From Pseudomonas citri (GTDB taxonomy: Bacteria; Pseudomonadota; Gammaproteobacteria; Pseudomonadales; Pseudomonadaceae), in NCBI RefSeq assembly GCF_025336485.1, contig NZ_JAODAB010000027.1:1-64000 (forward strand): a stretch of DNA of 64,000 nucleotides. Reading direction: 5' to 3'. Positions 32,123 to 41,791 of the stretch are shown piece by piece. The first letter of the stretch is position 1. Each line of letters starts with the position of its first letter. Position numbers and translations under genes: made by a program. Under the pieces are notes generated by a model. That model saw nothing but the letters and a program-made list of their open reading frames with translations, did not search any database and was not told the DNA's origin.

Positions 32123-34570
32123 CTCCAGCGCTTTCCAGATGTCGGTGGCGTACTCGCGGATGGTCCGGTCCGAGGAGAACCAGCCCATGCGCGCCGTGTT
32201 CAGTACCGCTGAACGCCACCACTGCTTGGGATCATGCCAGCGCTCTTCGACCCTGGCCTGGGCGTGCCAATACGCGTCGAAGTCGGCGCAGACCAGGAAG
32301 CGGTCATAGTCCACCAGCGAATCCACCAGCCCGGCGTAGCGCATCGGATCATCCGGCGAGAACACCCCGCCGCGAATGGCCTGTAACACATCGTTGAGGC
32401 GATGGGACGCGGCGATGTCCGGCGCGGCGCTGAACTCGCCGTTCTGCTTGCGAGCCTCCACCTGCTCCGCCGTCAGGCCAAAGATGAACATATGCTCGCC
32501 GCCCACGCGCTCGTGCATCTCCACGTTGGCGCCGTCCATGGTGCCGATGGTCAGCGCGCCGTTGAGGCCGAACTTCATGTTGCTGGTGCCCGAGGCCTCG
32601 AAACCGGCCGTGGAGATCTGCTCCGACAGGTCCGCCGCCGGGATGATGCTTTCGGCCAGGCTGACGTTGTAGTTGGGCAGGAACACCACTTTGAGCAGGC
32701 CGCGCACGGTCGGGTCGTTGTTCACCACCCGGGCGATGTCGTTGGTCAGCTTGATGATCAGCTTGGCCTGGTGATAACTGGCGGCGGCCTTGCCGGCGAA
32801 GATCTTCACCCGCGGCACCCAGTCCACTTCCGGTTCGGCGCGGATCGCCTGGTACAGTGCCACCGTGTGCATCAGGTTGAGCAATTGGCGCTTGTACTCG
32901 TGGATCCGTTTGACCTGCACGTCGAACATCGCCGCCGGATTCACGGCGATGCCCAACCGTTCGTGGATCAGATACGCCAGCGCCTTCTTGCTGTGCAGGC
33001 GCTGCTCGGCGAACAGCTTGCGGAACGCCGGCTTCTCAGCAAACGGCTCCAGCTCGATCAAGCGCTCCTCGGGACTGTCGAGCACGCTCGGGCCCAGGGC
33101 ATCGACCAACATCGACGTCAGTTCGGCGTTGGCCTGGAACAGCCAGCGTCGGAAGGTGACGCCGTTGGTCTTGTTGTTGATCCGCTCCGGATAGAGCTTG
33201 TGCAGCTCGGCGAACACCGTGCTGCGCATCAGTTGCGTGTGCAGGCCGGACACGCCATTGACGCTGTGGGAGCCCAGGAACGCCAGGTTGCCCATGCGCA
33301 CCCGGCGACCGTTGTCCTCTTCGATCAGCGACACCGAGCGCAACACGTGGAAATCATGCACGCCCTTGGCCCGCAGCGAGTCGATGTGCTGGGCGTTGAT
33401 CAGGTAGATGATCTGCATGTGCCGCGGCAGCATGCGCTCCATCAATCCCACCGGCCAGGTTTCCAAAGCTTCGGGCAGCAGTGTGTGGTTGGTGTAGGAA
33501 AGCGTGTCCTGGGTGATCTGCCACGCGGCGTCCCACGCCACGTCGTAGACGTCCACCAACTGGCGCATCAATTCGGCCACGGCGATGGACGGGTGGGTGT
33601 CGTTGAGCTGGATCGCGGCGTGATCGCCCAGGGTCAGCACCGAGCTGTGCATGTTGCGATGGCGGCGCAACAAATCCTGCAACGAAGCGGAGACGAAGAA
33701 ATATTCCTGGCGCAGACGCAACTCCTGGCCGGCCTCGTTGCTGTCGGCCGGGTACAACACGCGGGAGATGCTTTCAGCCCGAGCCACTTCCGCCACCGCC
33801 CCCAAGTGGTCGCCGGCATTGAAGCGTTCCAGGTGCAGCTCTTCCATGGCCCGGGCGCGCCACAGGCGCAGGGTGTTGACGCTGGCCCCGCGCCAACCCA
33901 CCACCGGAGTGTCGTAGGCAATGGCCCGCACGGTTTCGCCCGGCGACCAGACCTGGCGGGTCTTACCGGTGTCATCGGTGACGGTTTCGACGCCGCCGCC
34001 AAACCCGATCGTGTAGGCCACTTCTGGCCGCTCGAACTCCCACGGGTTGCCAAAGTCCAGCCAGTGCTCGGTCTGCTCCTGCTGCCAGCCATCGACGATC
34101 GCCTGGCGAAACAGGCCGTGTTCATAGCGAATGCCGTAGCCATGGCCGGCAATGCCCAGGGTCGACATGCTTTCCATGAAGCACGCCGCCAGCCGGCCGA
34201 GGCCACCGTTGCCCAGCGCCGCGTCGGGCTCGAGCAGGCGGATGCGCTCCAGGTCGACGCCCAGCTCGGTCAGGGCCTCGCGGGCGGTGTCCAGCAGACC
34301 GAGGTTGCTCAAGCTGTCATAGAGCAGGCGTCCGATGAGGAATTCCAGGGAAAGGTAATAAACGCGCTTCTGGCCTTTGCGGTAGATCTGTCGCGTGTGA
34401 TCCATCCAGTGCTCGACCATGTGGTCGCGGGCGGCAAGGGCAATGGCTTCGAACCAGTCGTGATCGAACGCATGATCAGGGTCCTTGCCGACGGCGTAGG
34501 TGAGCTTGGTCAACACCGCATCGCGAAATGCAGCGACTTCAGCTTCGCGAACAAGAGGTTCTTGAGTCAT
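32120..34570 (-). CDS. glgP: Glycogen/starch/alpha-glucan phosphorylase
   Basis: Phosphorolyses alpha-1,4-glucan chains to glucose-1-phosphate, PLP-dependent. At 816 residues it has the family length. The PLP-lysine motif EASGTSNMKFGLNGALTIG and the YYLSLEFLIGR, LGNGGLGRLAACFMESM and VKRIHEYKRQLLN segments are plain. It appears monocistronic here, not beside glgA/B/X genes, and is divergent from the YkgJ-type gene 219 bp away. The extreme 3' end carries the small repeat described separately. Confidence 0.97.
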   Translation of the reverse strand: MTQEPLVREAEVAAFRDAVLTKLTYAVGKDPDHAFDHDWFEAIALAARDHMVEHWMDHTRQIYRKGQKRVYYLSLEFLIGRLLYDSLSNLGLLDTAREALTELGVDLERIRLLEPDAALGNGGLGRLAACFMESMSTLGIAGHGYGIRYEHGLFRQAIVDGWQQEQTEHWLDFGNPWEFERPEVAYTIGFGGGVETVTDDTGKTRQVWSPGETVRAIAYDTPVVGWRGASVNTLRLWRARAMEELHLERFNAGDHLGAVAEVARAESISRVLYPADSNEAGQELRLRQEYFFVSASLQDLLRRHRNMHSSVLTLGDHAAIQLNDTHPSIAVAELMRQLVDVYDVAWDAAWQITQDTLSYTNHTLLPEALETWPVGLMERMLPRHMQIIYLINAQHIDSLRAKGVHDFHVLRSVSLIEEDNGRRVRMGNLAFLGSHSVNGVSGLHTQLMRSTVFAELHKLYPERINNKTNGVTFRRWLFQANAELTSMLVDALGPSVLDSPEERLIELEPFAEKPAFRKLFAEQRLHSKKALAYLIHERLGIAVNPAAMFDVQVKRIHEYKRQLLNLMHTVALYQAIRAEPEVDWVPRVKIFAGKAAASYHQAKLIIKLTNDIARVVNNDPTVRGLLKVVFLPNYNVSLAESIIPAADLSEQISTAGFEASGTSNMKFGLNGALTIGTMDGANVEMHERVGGEHMFIFGLTAEQVEARKQNGEFSAAPDIAASHRLNDVLQAIRGGVFSPDDPMRYAGLVDSLVDYDRFLVCADFDAYWHAQARVEERWHDPKQWWRSAVLNTARMGWFSSDRTIREYATDIWKALE

Positions 34571-34789
34571 TGATGAGACCTCGAACGAACATGGAATTGT
34601 CTGAGCCTAGACGGTCTGACAGACGGTACAGGCTCTTGGTTCGGTGGATTTGCCAGATGGTCGGATGAATGCAGGGGCCGTGCCGATTCGGGAGAAGTTG
34701 GCGAGGACGAAAAAAACCGGCGGATGGTCGTTCAAAATTTCACCCGTCCCGGTATGATCGCGCGCCCTGAGGCATGCAGGTAAATACCG

Positions 34790-35227
34790 ATGATGAAGCC
34801 CAACCTGATCGCCGCCGCGGAAATCGACCGACTCGAGACCTGGGCCAAATATTCCGCCCCGATGTGCGGTTCCTGCGTGTCGAGCTGCTGCACGCTGCCG
34901 GTGGAGGTCAAGATCAAGGACCTGATCCGGATCGGTATCGTCGATGAATTCGAACTGGGCGACCCGCCGAAGAACATCGCCAAGCGCCTGCAAAAAGAAG
35001 GGATCGTCGAGCGCTACAACCAGAAGTCGGAAATCTTCACGCTCCAGCGCATGAGCAACAACGATTGCCTGTATCTGGACCGCAAAAGCCGCTTGTGCAC
35101 CATTTACGATAAACGCCCCGACACCTGCCGCAACCATCCACGGGTGGGCCCACGGCCTGGCTACTGCGCCTACAAGCCCAAGGAAGTGGAGCGCGAGCGT
35201 AATCCAAGGACGCTGGACCGGTTCTGA
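34790..35227 (+). CDS. YkgJ-family cysteine cluster protein
   Basis: 145-residue CxxCxxCC family protein (UPF0153/YkgJ-like), thought to bind an Fe-S or zinc cluster. The cysteines Cys26, Cys29, Cys33 and Cys34 occur in MCGSCVSSCC, followed by NDCLYLD, RLCTIYDKRPDTCRNHP and GYCAYK. Role unknown. A very strong bidirectional terminator follows, shared with typA. I see no operon partner. Confidence 0.9.
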   Translation: MMKPNLIAAAEIDRLETWAKYSAPMCGSCVSSCCTLPVEVKIKDLIRIGIVDEFELGDPPKNIAKRLQKEGIVERYNQKSEIFTLQRMSNNDCLYLDRKSRLCTIYDKRPDTCRNHPRVGPRPGYCAYKPKEVERERNPRTLDRF

Positions 35228-35274
35228 TCGGCGTCTCGCCACAGCCCCTGATAGCCCCTGTAAATCCCGGGCAT

Positions 35275-35316
35275 AAAAAAAAAAAACGCCCCCGATCTCA
35301 CGACCGGGGGCGTTTT
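35275..35316. terminator. Bidirectional terminator, ykgJ-like / typA
   Basis: CGCCCCCG (35287-35294) pairs with CGGGGGCG (35305-35312), preceded by twelve A and followed by TTTT. The A12 tract gives typA, reading leftward, an unusually long U-tract. Confidence 0.95.
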
Positions 35317-35335
35317 CATTCAGCGGCTAGAACAA

Positions 35336-37156
35336 TCAGTTCTTGGCTTTCTTGGCAGCGCGGGTACGCTCGCCTTCGTCCAGGATCTTCTTGCGCAGGC
35401 GGATCGACTTCGGCGTCACTTCGCACAATTCATCGTCCTGGATGAATTCCAGGGCCTGTTCCAGGGTGAAGCGAACAGGTGGAACCAGGGCGATGGTTTC
35501 GTCTTTGCCCGAAGCACGCATGTTGTCGAGCTTCTTGCCCTTGGTAGGGTTGACGCCCAGGTCGTTGTCACGGCTGTTCAGACCGACGATCTGGCCGTTG
35601 TAGATTTCCTGGCCGTGCTCGACGAACAGCTTGCCACGCGCCTGGAGGGTTTCCAGGGAGTAGGTCAGCGCCTTGCCGGTTTCTACCGATACCAGTACAC
35701 CGTTCTGACGGCCGGACATGTGGCCGGACTTCATGGTGTCGTAGCGATCGAAGATCGAGGTCAGGATGCCTGCGCCGTTGGTCAGGGTCAGGAACTGGTT
35801 ACGGAAACCGATCAGGCCACGAGCCGGGATGTTGTACTCCAGGCGCACACGGCCCTTGCCATCCGGCGCCATGTTGGTCAGGTCGCCCTTACGCAGGCCC
35901 ATCTCTTCCATGACCTTGCCCTGGGATTCTTCAGGGATGTCGATGGTGACGTTTTCGTACGGTTCCTGCTTGGTGCCGTTGACTTCGCGGATGATCACTT
36001 CAGGACGGCCCACGGCCATCTCGAAGCCTTCACGGCGCATGGTTTCGATCAGAACCGACAGGTGCAGCTCACCGCGACCGGAAACCTTGAACTTGTCGGC
36101 CGAGTCGCCTTCTTCAACGCGCAGTGCAACGTTGTAGAGCAGTTCCTTGTCCAGACGCTCCTTGATGTTACGGCTGGTCACGAACTTGCCTTCCTTACCG
36201 CAGAATGGCGAGTCGTTGACCTGGAAGGTCATGGAAACGGTTGGCTCGTCGACGGTCAGCGGCTTCATCGCCTCGACAACGGTCGGGTCGCACAGGGTGT
36301 CGGAGATGAACAGCTCTTCGAAACCGCTGATGCAGACGATGTCGCCGGCAGCGGCTTCTTCAACGTCCACACGGTGCAGGCCGTGGTGGCCCATCAGCTT
36401 GAGGATACGACCGTTGCGCTTCTTGCCTTCGGTGTCGATGGCGACGACCGGGGTGTTCGGCTTGACGCGACCACGGGCGATACGGCCAACACCGATCACA
36501 CCCAGGAAGCTGTTGTAGTCCAGGGCCGAGATCTGCATCTGGAACGGACCGTCACGGTCAACGGCAGGCGCCGGTACGTTGTCGACGATCGACTGGTACA
36601 GCGGGGTCATGTCTTCGGCCATGGCGGTGTGGTCCAGACCGGCGATGCCGTTCAGGGCCGAGGCGTAGACGACCTGGAAGTCCAGTTGTTCGTCGGTGGC
36701 ACCGAGGTTGTCGAACAGGTCGAAGATCTGGTCCAGGACCCAGTCAGGACGCGCGCCCGGACGGTCGACCTTGTTGATCACGACGATTGGCTTGAGGCCG
36801 GCTTCGAACGCCTTCTTGGTCACGAAGCGGGTTTGCGGCATCGGGCCGTCCTGGGCGTCGACCAGCAGCAGTACGGAGTCGACCATCGACATCACGCGCT
36901 CTACTTCACCGCCGAAGTCGGCGTGGCCGGGGGTGTCCACGATGTTGATGTGGTAGCCGTTCCAGTTGATGGCGGTGTTTTTGGCCAGGATGGTAATGCC
37001 GCGCTCTTTTTCCTGGTCGTTGGAGTCCATCACGCGCTCGTCGTTGAGCTCGTTGCGCTCCAGGGTGCCGGATTGACGCAAGAGTTTGTCTACCAGGGTG
37101 GTCTTACCATGGTCAACGTGGGCAATGATGGCGATGTTGCGTAGATTTTCGATCAC
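35336..37156 (-). CDS. typA: Ribosome-associated GTPase TypA/BipA
   Basis: Translational GTPase of the EF-G-like class acting on 70S/50S ribosomes during stress and ribosome assembly. At 606 residues it shows G1 AHVDHGKTTL (about 13-22), G3 DTPGHADF and G4 NKVD, then domains II-V and the BipA C-terminal domain. An alternative tail of basic residues (RKKILDEGERTRAAKKAKN) is typical. It is monocistronic between thiI (137 bp upstream) and a strong terminator. Confidence 0.98.
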   Translation of the reverse strand: MIENLRNIAIIAHVDHGKTTLVDKLLRQSGTLERNELNDERVMDSNDQEKERGITILAKNTAINWNGYHINIVDTPGHADFGGEVERVMSMVDSVLLLVDAQDGPMPQTRFVTKKAFEAGLKPIVVINKVDRPGARPDWVLDQIFDLFDNLGATDEQLDFQVVYASALNGIAGLDHTAMAEDMTPLYQSIVDNVPAPAVDRDGPFQMQISALDYNSFLGVIGVGRIARGRVKPNTPVVAIDTEGKKRNGRILKLMGHHGLHRVDVEEAAAGDIVCISGFEELFISDTLCDPTVVEAMKPLTVDEPTVSMTFQVNDSPFCGKEGKFVTSRNIKERLDKELLYNVALRVEEGDSADKFKVSGRGELHLSVLIETMRREGFEMAVGRPEVIIREVNGTKQEPYENVTIDIPEESQGKVMEEMGLRKGDLTNMAPDGKGRVRLEYNIPARGLIGFRNQFLTLTNGAGILTSIFDRYDTMKSGHMSGRQNGVLVSVETGKALTYSLETLQARGKLFVEHGQEIYNGQIVGLNSRDNDLGVNPTKGKKLDNMRASGKDETIALVPPVRFTLEQALEFIQDDELCEVTPKSIRLRKKILDEGERTRAAKKAKN

Positions 37157-37293
37157 TTGTGTATCTCGATCAGAGGATTCGGTGTGCTGACAGGTCGTGG
37201 CAGCGATTTACGTTGAGTCCGACAAGCCGTTACAGCCTGCCGGCGGCGTCGGGGGGCCGGTGACGCAGGCCACAGGCAAACAGCCCCGGGCAC
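37157..37293. other. thiI-typA spacer
   Basis: 137 bp holding the typA promoter and leader. No terminator-like hairpin for thiI is evident, so some read-through is possible. Confidence 0.4.
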
Positions 37294-38748
37294 TTAGCTC
37301 GGTCGATAAACGCGCACATTGGCATGCCCCTCACTGAGCAAATGGTGGGCATGCAGGCGACTCATCACGCCTTTGTCGCAATACAGCAGGTACTGGCGAG
37401 TAGGGTCCAGTTCCTTGAAACGCGCGTTCACTGTATAGAACGGCATCGTTTTCACTTCGACACCGGCGACGCTCAGCGGGTCATCTTCAGCATCGTCCGG
37501 GTGACGGATGTCGATGATGATCTGACCGGCGAGCGCTTCGCCGACTTCTTCAATCTGCAAATCCTGGCCCAATTCGTCGATCACCCGATCGATCGGCACC
37601 AGCCTGGCGTTCTCCAGCGCACGCTCGAGCACCGCCATGTCGAATTCTTTCTCTTCGTGCTCTACACGCCCGCGCTTGGCCGCCGTCTTCGGATTGACCG
37701 AGATGACCCCGCAGTACTCCGGCATGTGCCGGGCAAAATCACCGGTGCCGATCTTGTCGGCAGTGTCGATGATGTCCTGCTTGTGGCTGGCGATCAGTGG
37801 GCGCAATACCAGTTTTTCAGTGACGCAGTCGATCACCGACAAGTTGGGCAGCGTCTGGCTCGATACCTGGGAGATCGCCTCGCCGGTCACCAACGCATCG
37901 ATGTGTAGGCGCTCGGCGATACTGGACGCGGCACGCAACATCATACGCTTCAAGATGACGCCCATATGACTGTCATCGACTTTGCCGAGGATCTCGCCCA
38001 GGACTTCTTCGAACGGTACGCTCACAAATAACACGCGCTGGGAACTGCCGTACTTCTTCCAGATGAAGTGCGCCACTTCCATCACGCCCAATTCATGGGC
38101 ACGCCCACCCAGATTGAAGAAGCAGAAGTGAGCCATCAGCCCGCGCCGCATGATCTGGTAGGCCGCCACCGTGGAGTCGAAGCCCCCGGACATCAGAACC
38201 AGGGTTTGTTCCAGCGAGCCCAGCGGATAGCCACCAATGCCGTTGTACTGGCTATGGATCACGAACAGCCGCTGGTCGCGAACTTCGATGCGCACTTCGA
38301 TTTCCGGGTCTTTGAGGGAAATACCGGCTGCGCCGCATTGCCGGCGCATCTGGCTGCCGACGTATTTCTCCACGTCCATCGAACTGAAGGGATGCTTGCC
38401 AGCGCGCTTGCAACGCACCGAGAAAATCTTGCCGGCCAGGGCGTCGCCATAATGAAGCATGCATTTGGCGAGGATGTCGTCGAAATCCCCCAACGGGTAT
38501 TCATCGACCTGGAGGAAATGCGCAATGCCCGGCATACAGGCCAAGCGCTCGGTCATCTCCTTCAGGATCCGGGGTTCGCTGACCCGGGTTTCCAGCTCGA
38601 GGTTGTCCCACACGCCGTTCACCACCACGACCGGGTCCAGATCACGGAGCACGGCACGGATGTTCTTGGCCAACTGGCGGATGAAACGCATCCGGACCGG
38701 GCGGCTCTTGATGGTGATCTCGGGGAAGACTTTTACGATTAGTTTCAT
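37294..38748 (-). CDS. thiI: tRNA 4-thiouridine sulfurtransferase
   Basis: ATP-dependent enzyme making s4U8 in tRNA and supplying sulfur for thiazole synthesis. At 484 residues it has a ferredoxin-like/THUMP region (about 60-165), the PP-loop SGGFDST at 187-193 and a C-terminal rhodanese domain with Cys457 in the persulfide loop (YCDKGVMS). The rhodanese extension marks the long ThiI form. It is divergent from glnA across a 327-bp interval. Confidence 0.97.
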   Translation of the reverse strand: MKLIVKVFPEITIKSRPVRMRFIRQLAKNIRAVLRDLDPVVVVNGVWDNLELETRVSEPRILKEMTERLACMPGIAHFLQVDEYPLGDFDDILAKCMLHYGDALAGKIFSVRCKRAGKHPFSSMDVEKYVGSQMRRQCGAAGISLKDPEIEVRIEVRDQRLFVIHSQYNGIGGYPLGSLEQTLVLMSGGFDSTVAAYQIMRRGLMAHFCFFNLGGRAHELGVMEVAHFIWKKYGSSQRVLFVSVPFEEVLGEILGKVDDSHMGVILKRMMLRAASSIAERLHIDALVTGEAISQVSSQTLPNLSVIDCVTEKLVLRPLIASHKQDIIDTADKIGTGDFARHMPEYCGVISVNPKTAAKRGRVEHEEKEFDMAVLERALENARLVPIDRVIDELGQDLQIEEVGEALAGQIIIDIRHPDDAEDDPLSVAGVEVKTMPFYTVNARFKELDPTRQYLLYCDKGVMSRLHAHHLLSEGHANVRVYRPS

Positions 38749-38845
38749 GAAAAACAGCGCGCGAACGGCCAGCCGAAAAAGGGGGGCGCGGATTATAGCG
38801 GAAATTGCTCAAGGTTTGACCAATTAATGTGCAGATGGTTTTGGA

Positions 38846-38862
38846 TGCACCAAAACAGGTCA
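38846..38862. promoter_or_regulatory. Candidate NtrC site upstream of glnA
   Basis: TGCACCAAAACAGGTCA agrees with the NtrC consensus TGCACCAWWWTGGTGCA at 13 of 17 positions by eye. The left half is perfect. The GCACCAAAAC core recurs upstream of the small RNA at 45277. Confidence 0.55.
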
Positions 38863-38966
38863 TAACCGTATTTTCGCGCCACATTGCGGTGCGCAATTGT
38901 TCGACAATCCGCTATACCTACCCTCCAAGAGCGTGGATTTGGTGCAAAACACCCATGCTGGGGCAC

Positions 38967-38982
38967 TGGCATGCAAATTGCT
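38967..38982 (+). promoter_or_regulatory. Sigma-54 promoter of glnA
   Basis: TGGCAT-GCAAA-TTGCT matches the -24/-12 consensus TGGCAC-N5-TTGCW at all but one conserved position. It lies 93 bp before the glnA ATG, as expected for NtrC-controlled glutamine synthetase. Confidence 0.88.
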
Positions 38983-39075
38983 CCCTTGTGAGGCAGGTTG
39001 CCTTGGCAGAGTATTCGCGCCGGCATCACTTATCGTAGGGCACACCATTACCGCCCGAAGCCACCCGGAGGACAT

Positions 39076-40482
39076 ATGTCGAAGTCGGTTCAACTCATCA
39101 AAGATCATGACGTCAAGTGGATTGATCTGCGCTTCACTGACACCAAAGGCACTCAACATCACGTGACCATGCCGGCCCGTGATGCACTGGATGACGATTT
39201 CTTCGAAATCGGCAAGATGTTCGACGGTTCCTCCATCTCTGGCTGGAAAGGCATCGAAGCCTCCGACATGATCCTGATGCCGGACGACGAAACCGCCGTC
39301 CTGGACCCGTTCACCGAAGAGCCGACCCTGATCCTGGTCTGCGACATCATCGAACCGTCCACCATGCAAGGCTATGACCGCGACCCACGCGCCATCGCCC
39401 ACCGCGCCGAGGAATACCTGAAGTCCACCGGTATCGGCGACACCGCTTTCTTCGGTCCTGAGCCTGAGTTCTTCATCTTCGACTCGGTCAAGTTCAAGTC
39501 CGACATCTCCGGTTCGATGTTCAAGATTTTCTCCGAGCAAGGCTCGTGGATGTCCGACCAGGACGTGGAAGGCGGTAACAAGGGTCACCGTCCAGGTATC
39601 AAAGGTGGTTACTTCCCGGTTCCACCGTTCGACTTCGACCACGAAATCCGTACCTCCATGTGCAACGCACTGGAAGAAATGGGCCAGACCGTCGAAGTTC
39701 ACCACCACGAAGTGGCGACTGCCGGCCAGAACGAAATCGGCGTGAAGTTCAACACGCTGGTCAAGAAGGCTGACGAAGTCCAGACCCTGAAGTACTGCGT
39801 ACACAACGTTGCCGACGCCTACGGCCGCACCGCGACCTTCATGCCGAAGCCACTGTACGGTGACAACGGTTCGGGCATGCACGTTCACGTGTCGATCTCC
39901 AAGGACGGCAAGAACACCTTCGCAGGCGAAGGTTATGCCGGCCTGTCGGACACCGCCCTGTACTTCATCGGCGGCATCATCAAGCACGGTAAGGCCCTGA
40001 ACGGCTTCACCAACCCGTCGACCAACTCCTACAAGCGTCTGGTGCCAGGCTTCGAAGCGCCGGTCATGCTGGCCTACTCGGCTCGCAACCGCTCCGCCTC
40101 GATCCGTATCCCATACGTGAACAGCCCTAAAGCCCGCCGTATCGAAGCACGCTTCCCGGATCCGGCTGCCAACCCATACCTGGCCTTCGCTGCACTGATG
40201 ATGGCCGGCCTGGACGGTATCCAGAACAAGATCCACCCTGGCGATGCAGCTGACAAAAACCTGTATGACCTGCCGCCTGAAGAGGCCAAGGAAATCCCAC
40301 AGGTGTGCGGTAGCCTGAAAGAAGCCCTGGAAGAGCTGGACAAGGGCCGTGCGTTCCTGACCAAGGGCGGCGTATTCAGCGATGACTTCATCGACGCTTA
40401 CATCGCACTGAAAAGCGAAGAAGAAATCAAGGTTCGCACCTTCGTACACCCACTGGAATACGAGCTGTACTACAGCTGCTGA
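39076..40482 (+). CDS. glnA: Glutamine synthetase type I
   Basis: Makes glutamine from glutamate, ammonia and ATP; dodecameric cytoplasmic enzyme. At 468 residues from the ATG with GGAGGA upstream, it is the GSI-beta type: the adenylylation site Tyr397 lies in NLYDLPPEE. The catalytic MFDGSSISGWK, the PEPEFF glutamate motif and NPSTNSYKRLVPG are clear. The open frame upstream to 38998 is not used. It is transcribed from the sigma-54 promoter and followed by a strong terminator, so it is separate from ntrBC. Confidence 0.99.
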   Translation: MSKSVQLIKDHDVKWIDLRFTDTKGTQHHVTMPARDALDDDFFEIGKMFDGSSISGWKGIEASDMILMPDDETAVLDPFTEEPTLILVCDIIEPSTMQGYDRDPRAIAHRAEEYLKSTGIGDTAFFGPEPEFFIFDSVKFKSDISGSMFKIFSEQGSWMSDQDVEGGNKGHRPGIKGGYFPVPPFDFDHEIRTSMCNALEEMGQTVEVHHHEVATAGQNEIGVKFNTLVKKADEVQTLKYCVHNVADAYGRTATFMPKPLYGDNGSGMHVHVSISKDGKNTFAGEGYAGLSDTALYFIGGIIKHGKALNGFTNPSTNSYKRLVPGFEAPVMLAYSARNRSASIRIPYVNSPKARRIEARFPDPAANPYLAFAALMMAGLDGIQNKIHPGDAADKNLYDLPPEEAKEIPQVCGSLKEALEELDKGRAFLTKGGVFSDDFIDAYIALKSEEEIKVRTFVHPLEYELYYSC

Positions 40483-40510
40483 TCCAGTAGCGCCGCCACG
40501 CACGGCGTGA

Positions 40511-40541
40511 AAAAAAGAGGCCTCCTTCGGGAGGCCTTTTT
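40511..40541 (+). terminator. glnA rho-independent terminator
   Basis: AGGCCTCC (40518-40525), TTCG tetraloop, GGAGGCCT (40530-40537), then a T-tract; an A-run precedes it. Confidence 0.95.
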
Positions 40542-40601
40542 CATGGGCGCCCGTTGGGTGCATGATGCTCGCCGCCCCCACAAGGAAGACGAGACTTGCC
40601 C

Positions 40602-41156
40602 ATGACCTTGCACTTGAAACTCTGCCTGGCCCTATCTGCCACGCTGCTGGCCAGCGCCGCCGAGGCAGCCTCCACCCCCGCCACCCTTGCCCCGCTGCTG
40701 GGCACCATCGATGAACGCCTGGCCATTGCCGACCAAGTGGCCCTGAGCAAATGGGACAGCCACAAACCTGTGGAAGACCGCCAGCGCGAACGCGAGGTGA
40801 TCGCTGCCGCCGTCACTCAGGCCCCCACCTACAAACTGACCGCTGAAGCCGTGGAAGCGTTCTTCGCCGCGCAAATAGAAGCCAACAAACTGGTGCAGTA
40901 TGCCCGGCTGTCTGACTGGCACCTGCAAGGCAAGGCCCCGGATTTCCCGCGCCCGGACCTGGTAGGCCAGATCCGCCCGCAACTGGACCAACTGCAAAAA
41001 CGCCTGCTGCAACAACTGGCCGATTTCACCCCCTACCGCACCGACCCGCAATGCCCGCAATGGCTGGCCCAGGCCACCCACGACGGCCGCAAGGAACCGC
41101 TGCGCCAGCTGGCGCTGGTCCGGGCAACCGCAGAGTTGTGCGTGTTCAAAGGCTAG
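40602..41156 (+). CDS. Periplasmic chorismate mutase (AroQ type)
   Basis: Secreted AroQ-gamma chorismate mutase converting chorismate to prephenate outside the cytoplasm. A signal peptide (MTLHLKLCLALSATLLASAAEA) precedes an all-helical domain with LLGTIDERLAIADQVALSKW, then DRQREREVI and FFAAQIEANKLVQY, which carry the expected Arg/Lys/Glu active-site residues. The length is 184 residues. A TTG at 40596 is an alternative start better spaced from AGGAAG. It lies alone after the glnA terminator. Confidence 0.88.
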   Translation: MTLHLKLCLALSATLLASAAEAASTPATLAPLLGTIDERLAIADQVALSKWDSHKPVEDRQREREVIAAAVTQAPTYKLTAEAVEAFFAAQIEANKLVQYARLSDWHLQGKAPDFPRPDLVGQIRPQLDQLQKRLLQQLADFTPYRTDPQCPQWLAQATHDGRKEPLRQLALVRATAELCVFKG

Positions 41157-41272
41157 AGCAACACACCTCACCCCTTGAGCTTGCGAGCAAGGGGCGAGCG
41201 CAACAACTTGGGCCAACCGCTTCACCTGACCTATGCTGCAACCCATCACTTTTCGTTCTCGGTCGGTTTTCC

Positions 41273-41791
41273 ATGGGTCGCGGTTTTTCAATCCTGCTGT
41301 TGTGGCTGCTGGCACTGCCCACCACCGCACAGATTTACAAGTACACCGATGCCGAGGGCAACACCGCCTACAGCAACCAGCCGCCACAAGGCGTACCGGC
41401 CCAGACGATGGACTTGCCACCGCTCAACAGCATCGAACGCCAGCCCCCCGCCGGCCAGGAGAAACCGACTGCGCCGGCGGAGCGGGACGCGCCAGGCAAT
41501 GCCTACGAAACGCTGGAGTTGACGGACATCCCCACCGAAGAGGCCCTGCGCGCCAATAACGGCACCTTCACCGTTGGCGTCCAGGCCCAACCGCGCCTGC
41601 GCAGCCCCCAGCAGTTCCGGTTGGTATTGGACGGCCAACCCTACGGCCAGCCGAGCAACGTGCCGCGCCTGCAATTGGTGAATATCGATCGCGGCGAGCA
41701 CAGCCTGGCCGTGCAAGTCATCGACGGGGACCGCCTCGTGCAGCAGAGCGAAACCATCGTCTTCACCGTGCAGCGGGTACACCAGCCATGA
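41273..41791 (+). CDS. DUF4124 domain protein, first of pair
   Basis: 172-residue exported protein: signal peptide (MGRGFSILLLWLLALPTTA) then the DUF4124 motif QIYKYTDAEGNTAYSNQPP near the mature N-terminus. A Pro-rich linker leads to a C-terminal beta-sandwich-like part with LVLDGQPYGQPSN and NIDRGEHSLAVQVID, also found in the next gene. Function is not known. The stop overlaps the start of the second DUF4124 gene (ATGA). The open frame from 41051 is not used. Confidence 0.88.
   Translation: MGRGFSILLLWLLALPTTAQIYKYTDAEGNTAYSNQPPQGVPAQTMDLPPLNSIERQPPAGQEKPTAPAERDAPGNAYETLELTDIPTEEALRANNGTFTVGVQAQPRLRSPQQFRLVLDGQPYGQPSNVPRLQLVNIDRGEHSLAVQVIDGDRLVQQSETIVFTVQRVHQP

Larger units (their letters stand above)
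38749..39075. other. thiI-glnA divergent regulatory region
   Basis: 327 bp without a gene. It contains an NtrC-like site at 38846-38862, a sigma-54 promoter at 38967-38982 and the glnA ribosome site GGAGGA at 39067. The thiI side must hold its own promoter. Spacing of about 110 bp between NtrC-like site and promoter fits enhancer action. Confidence 0.75.

Noticed and set aside
34607..35242. 211-codon frame opposite the YkgJ-type gene
   Set aside because: The plus-strand gene has the diagnostic cysteine clusters; the other strand has no features.
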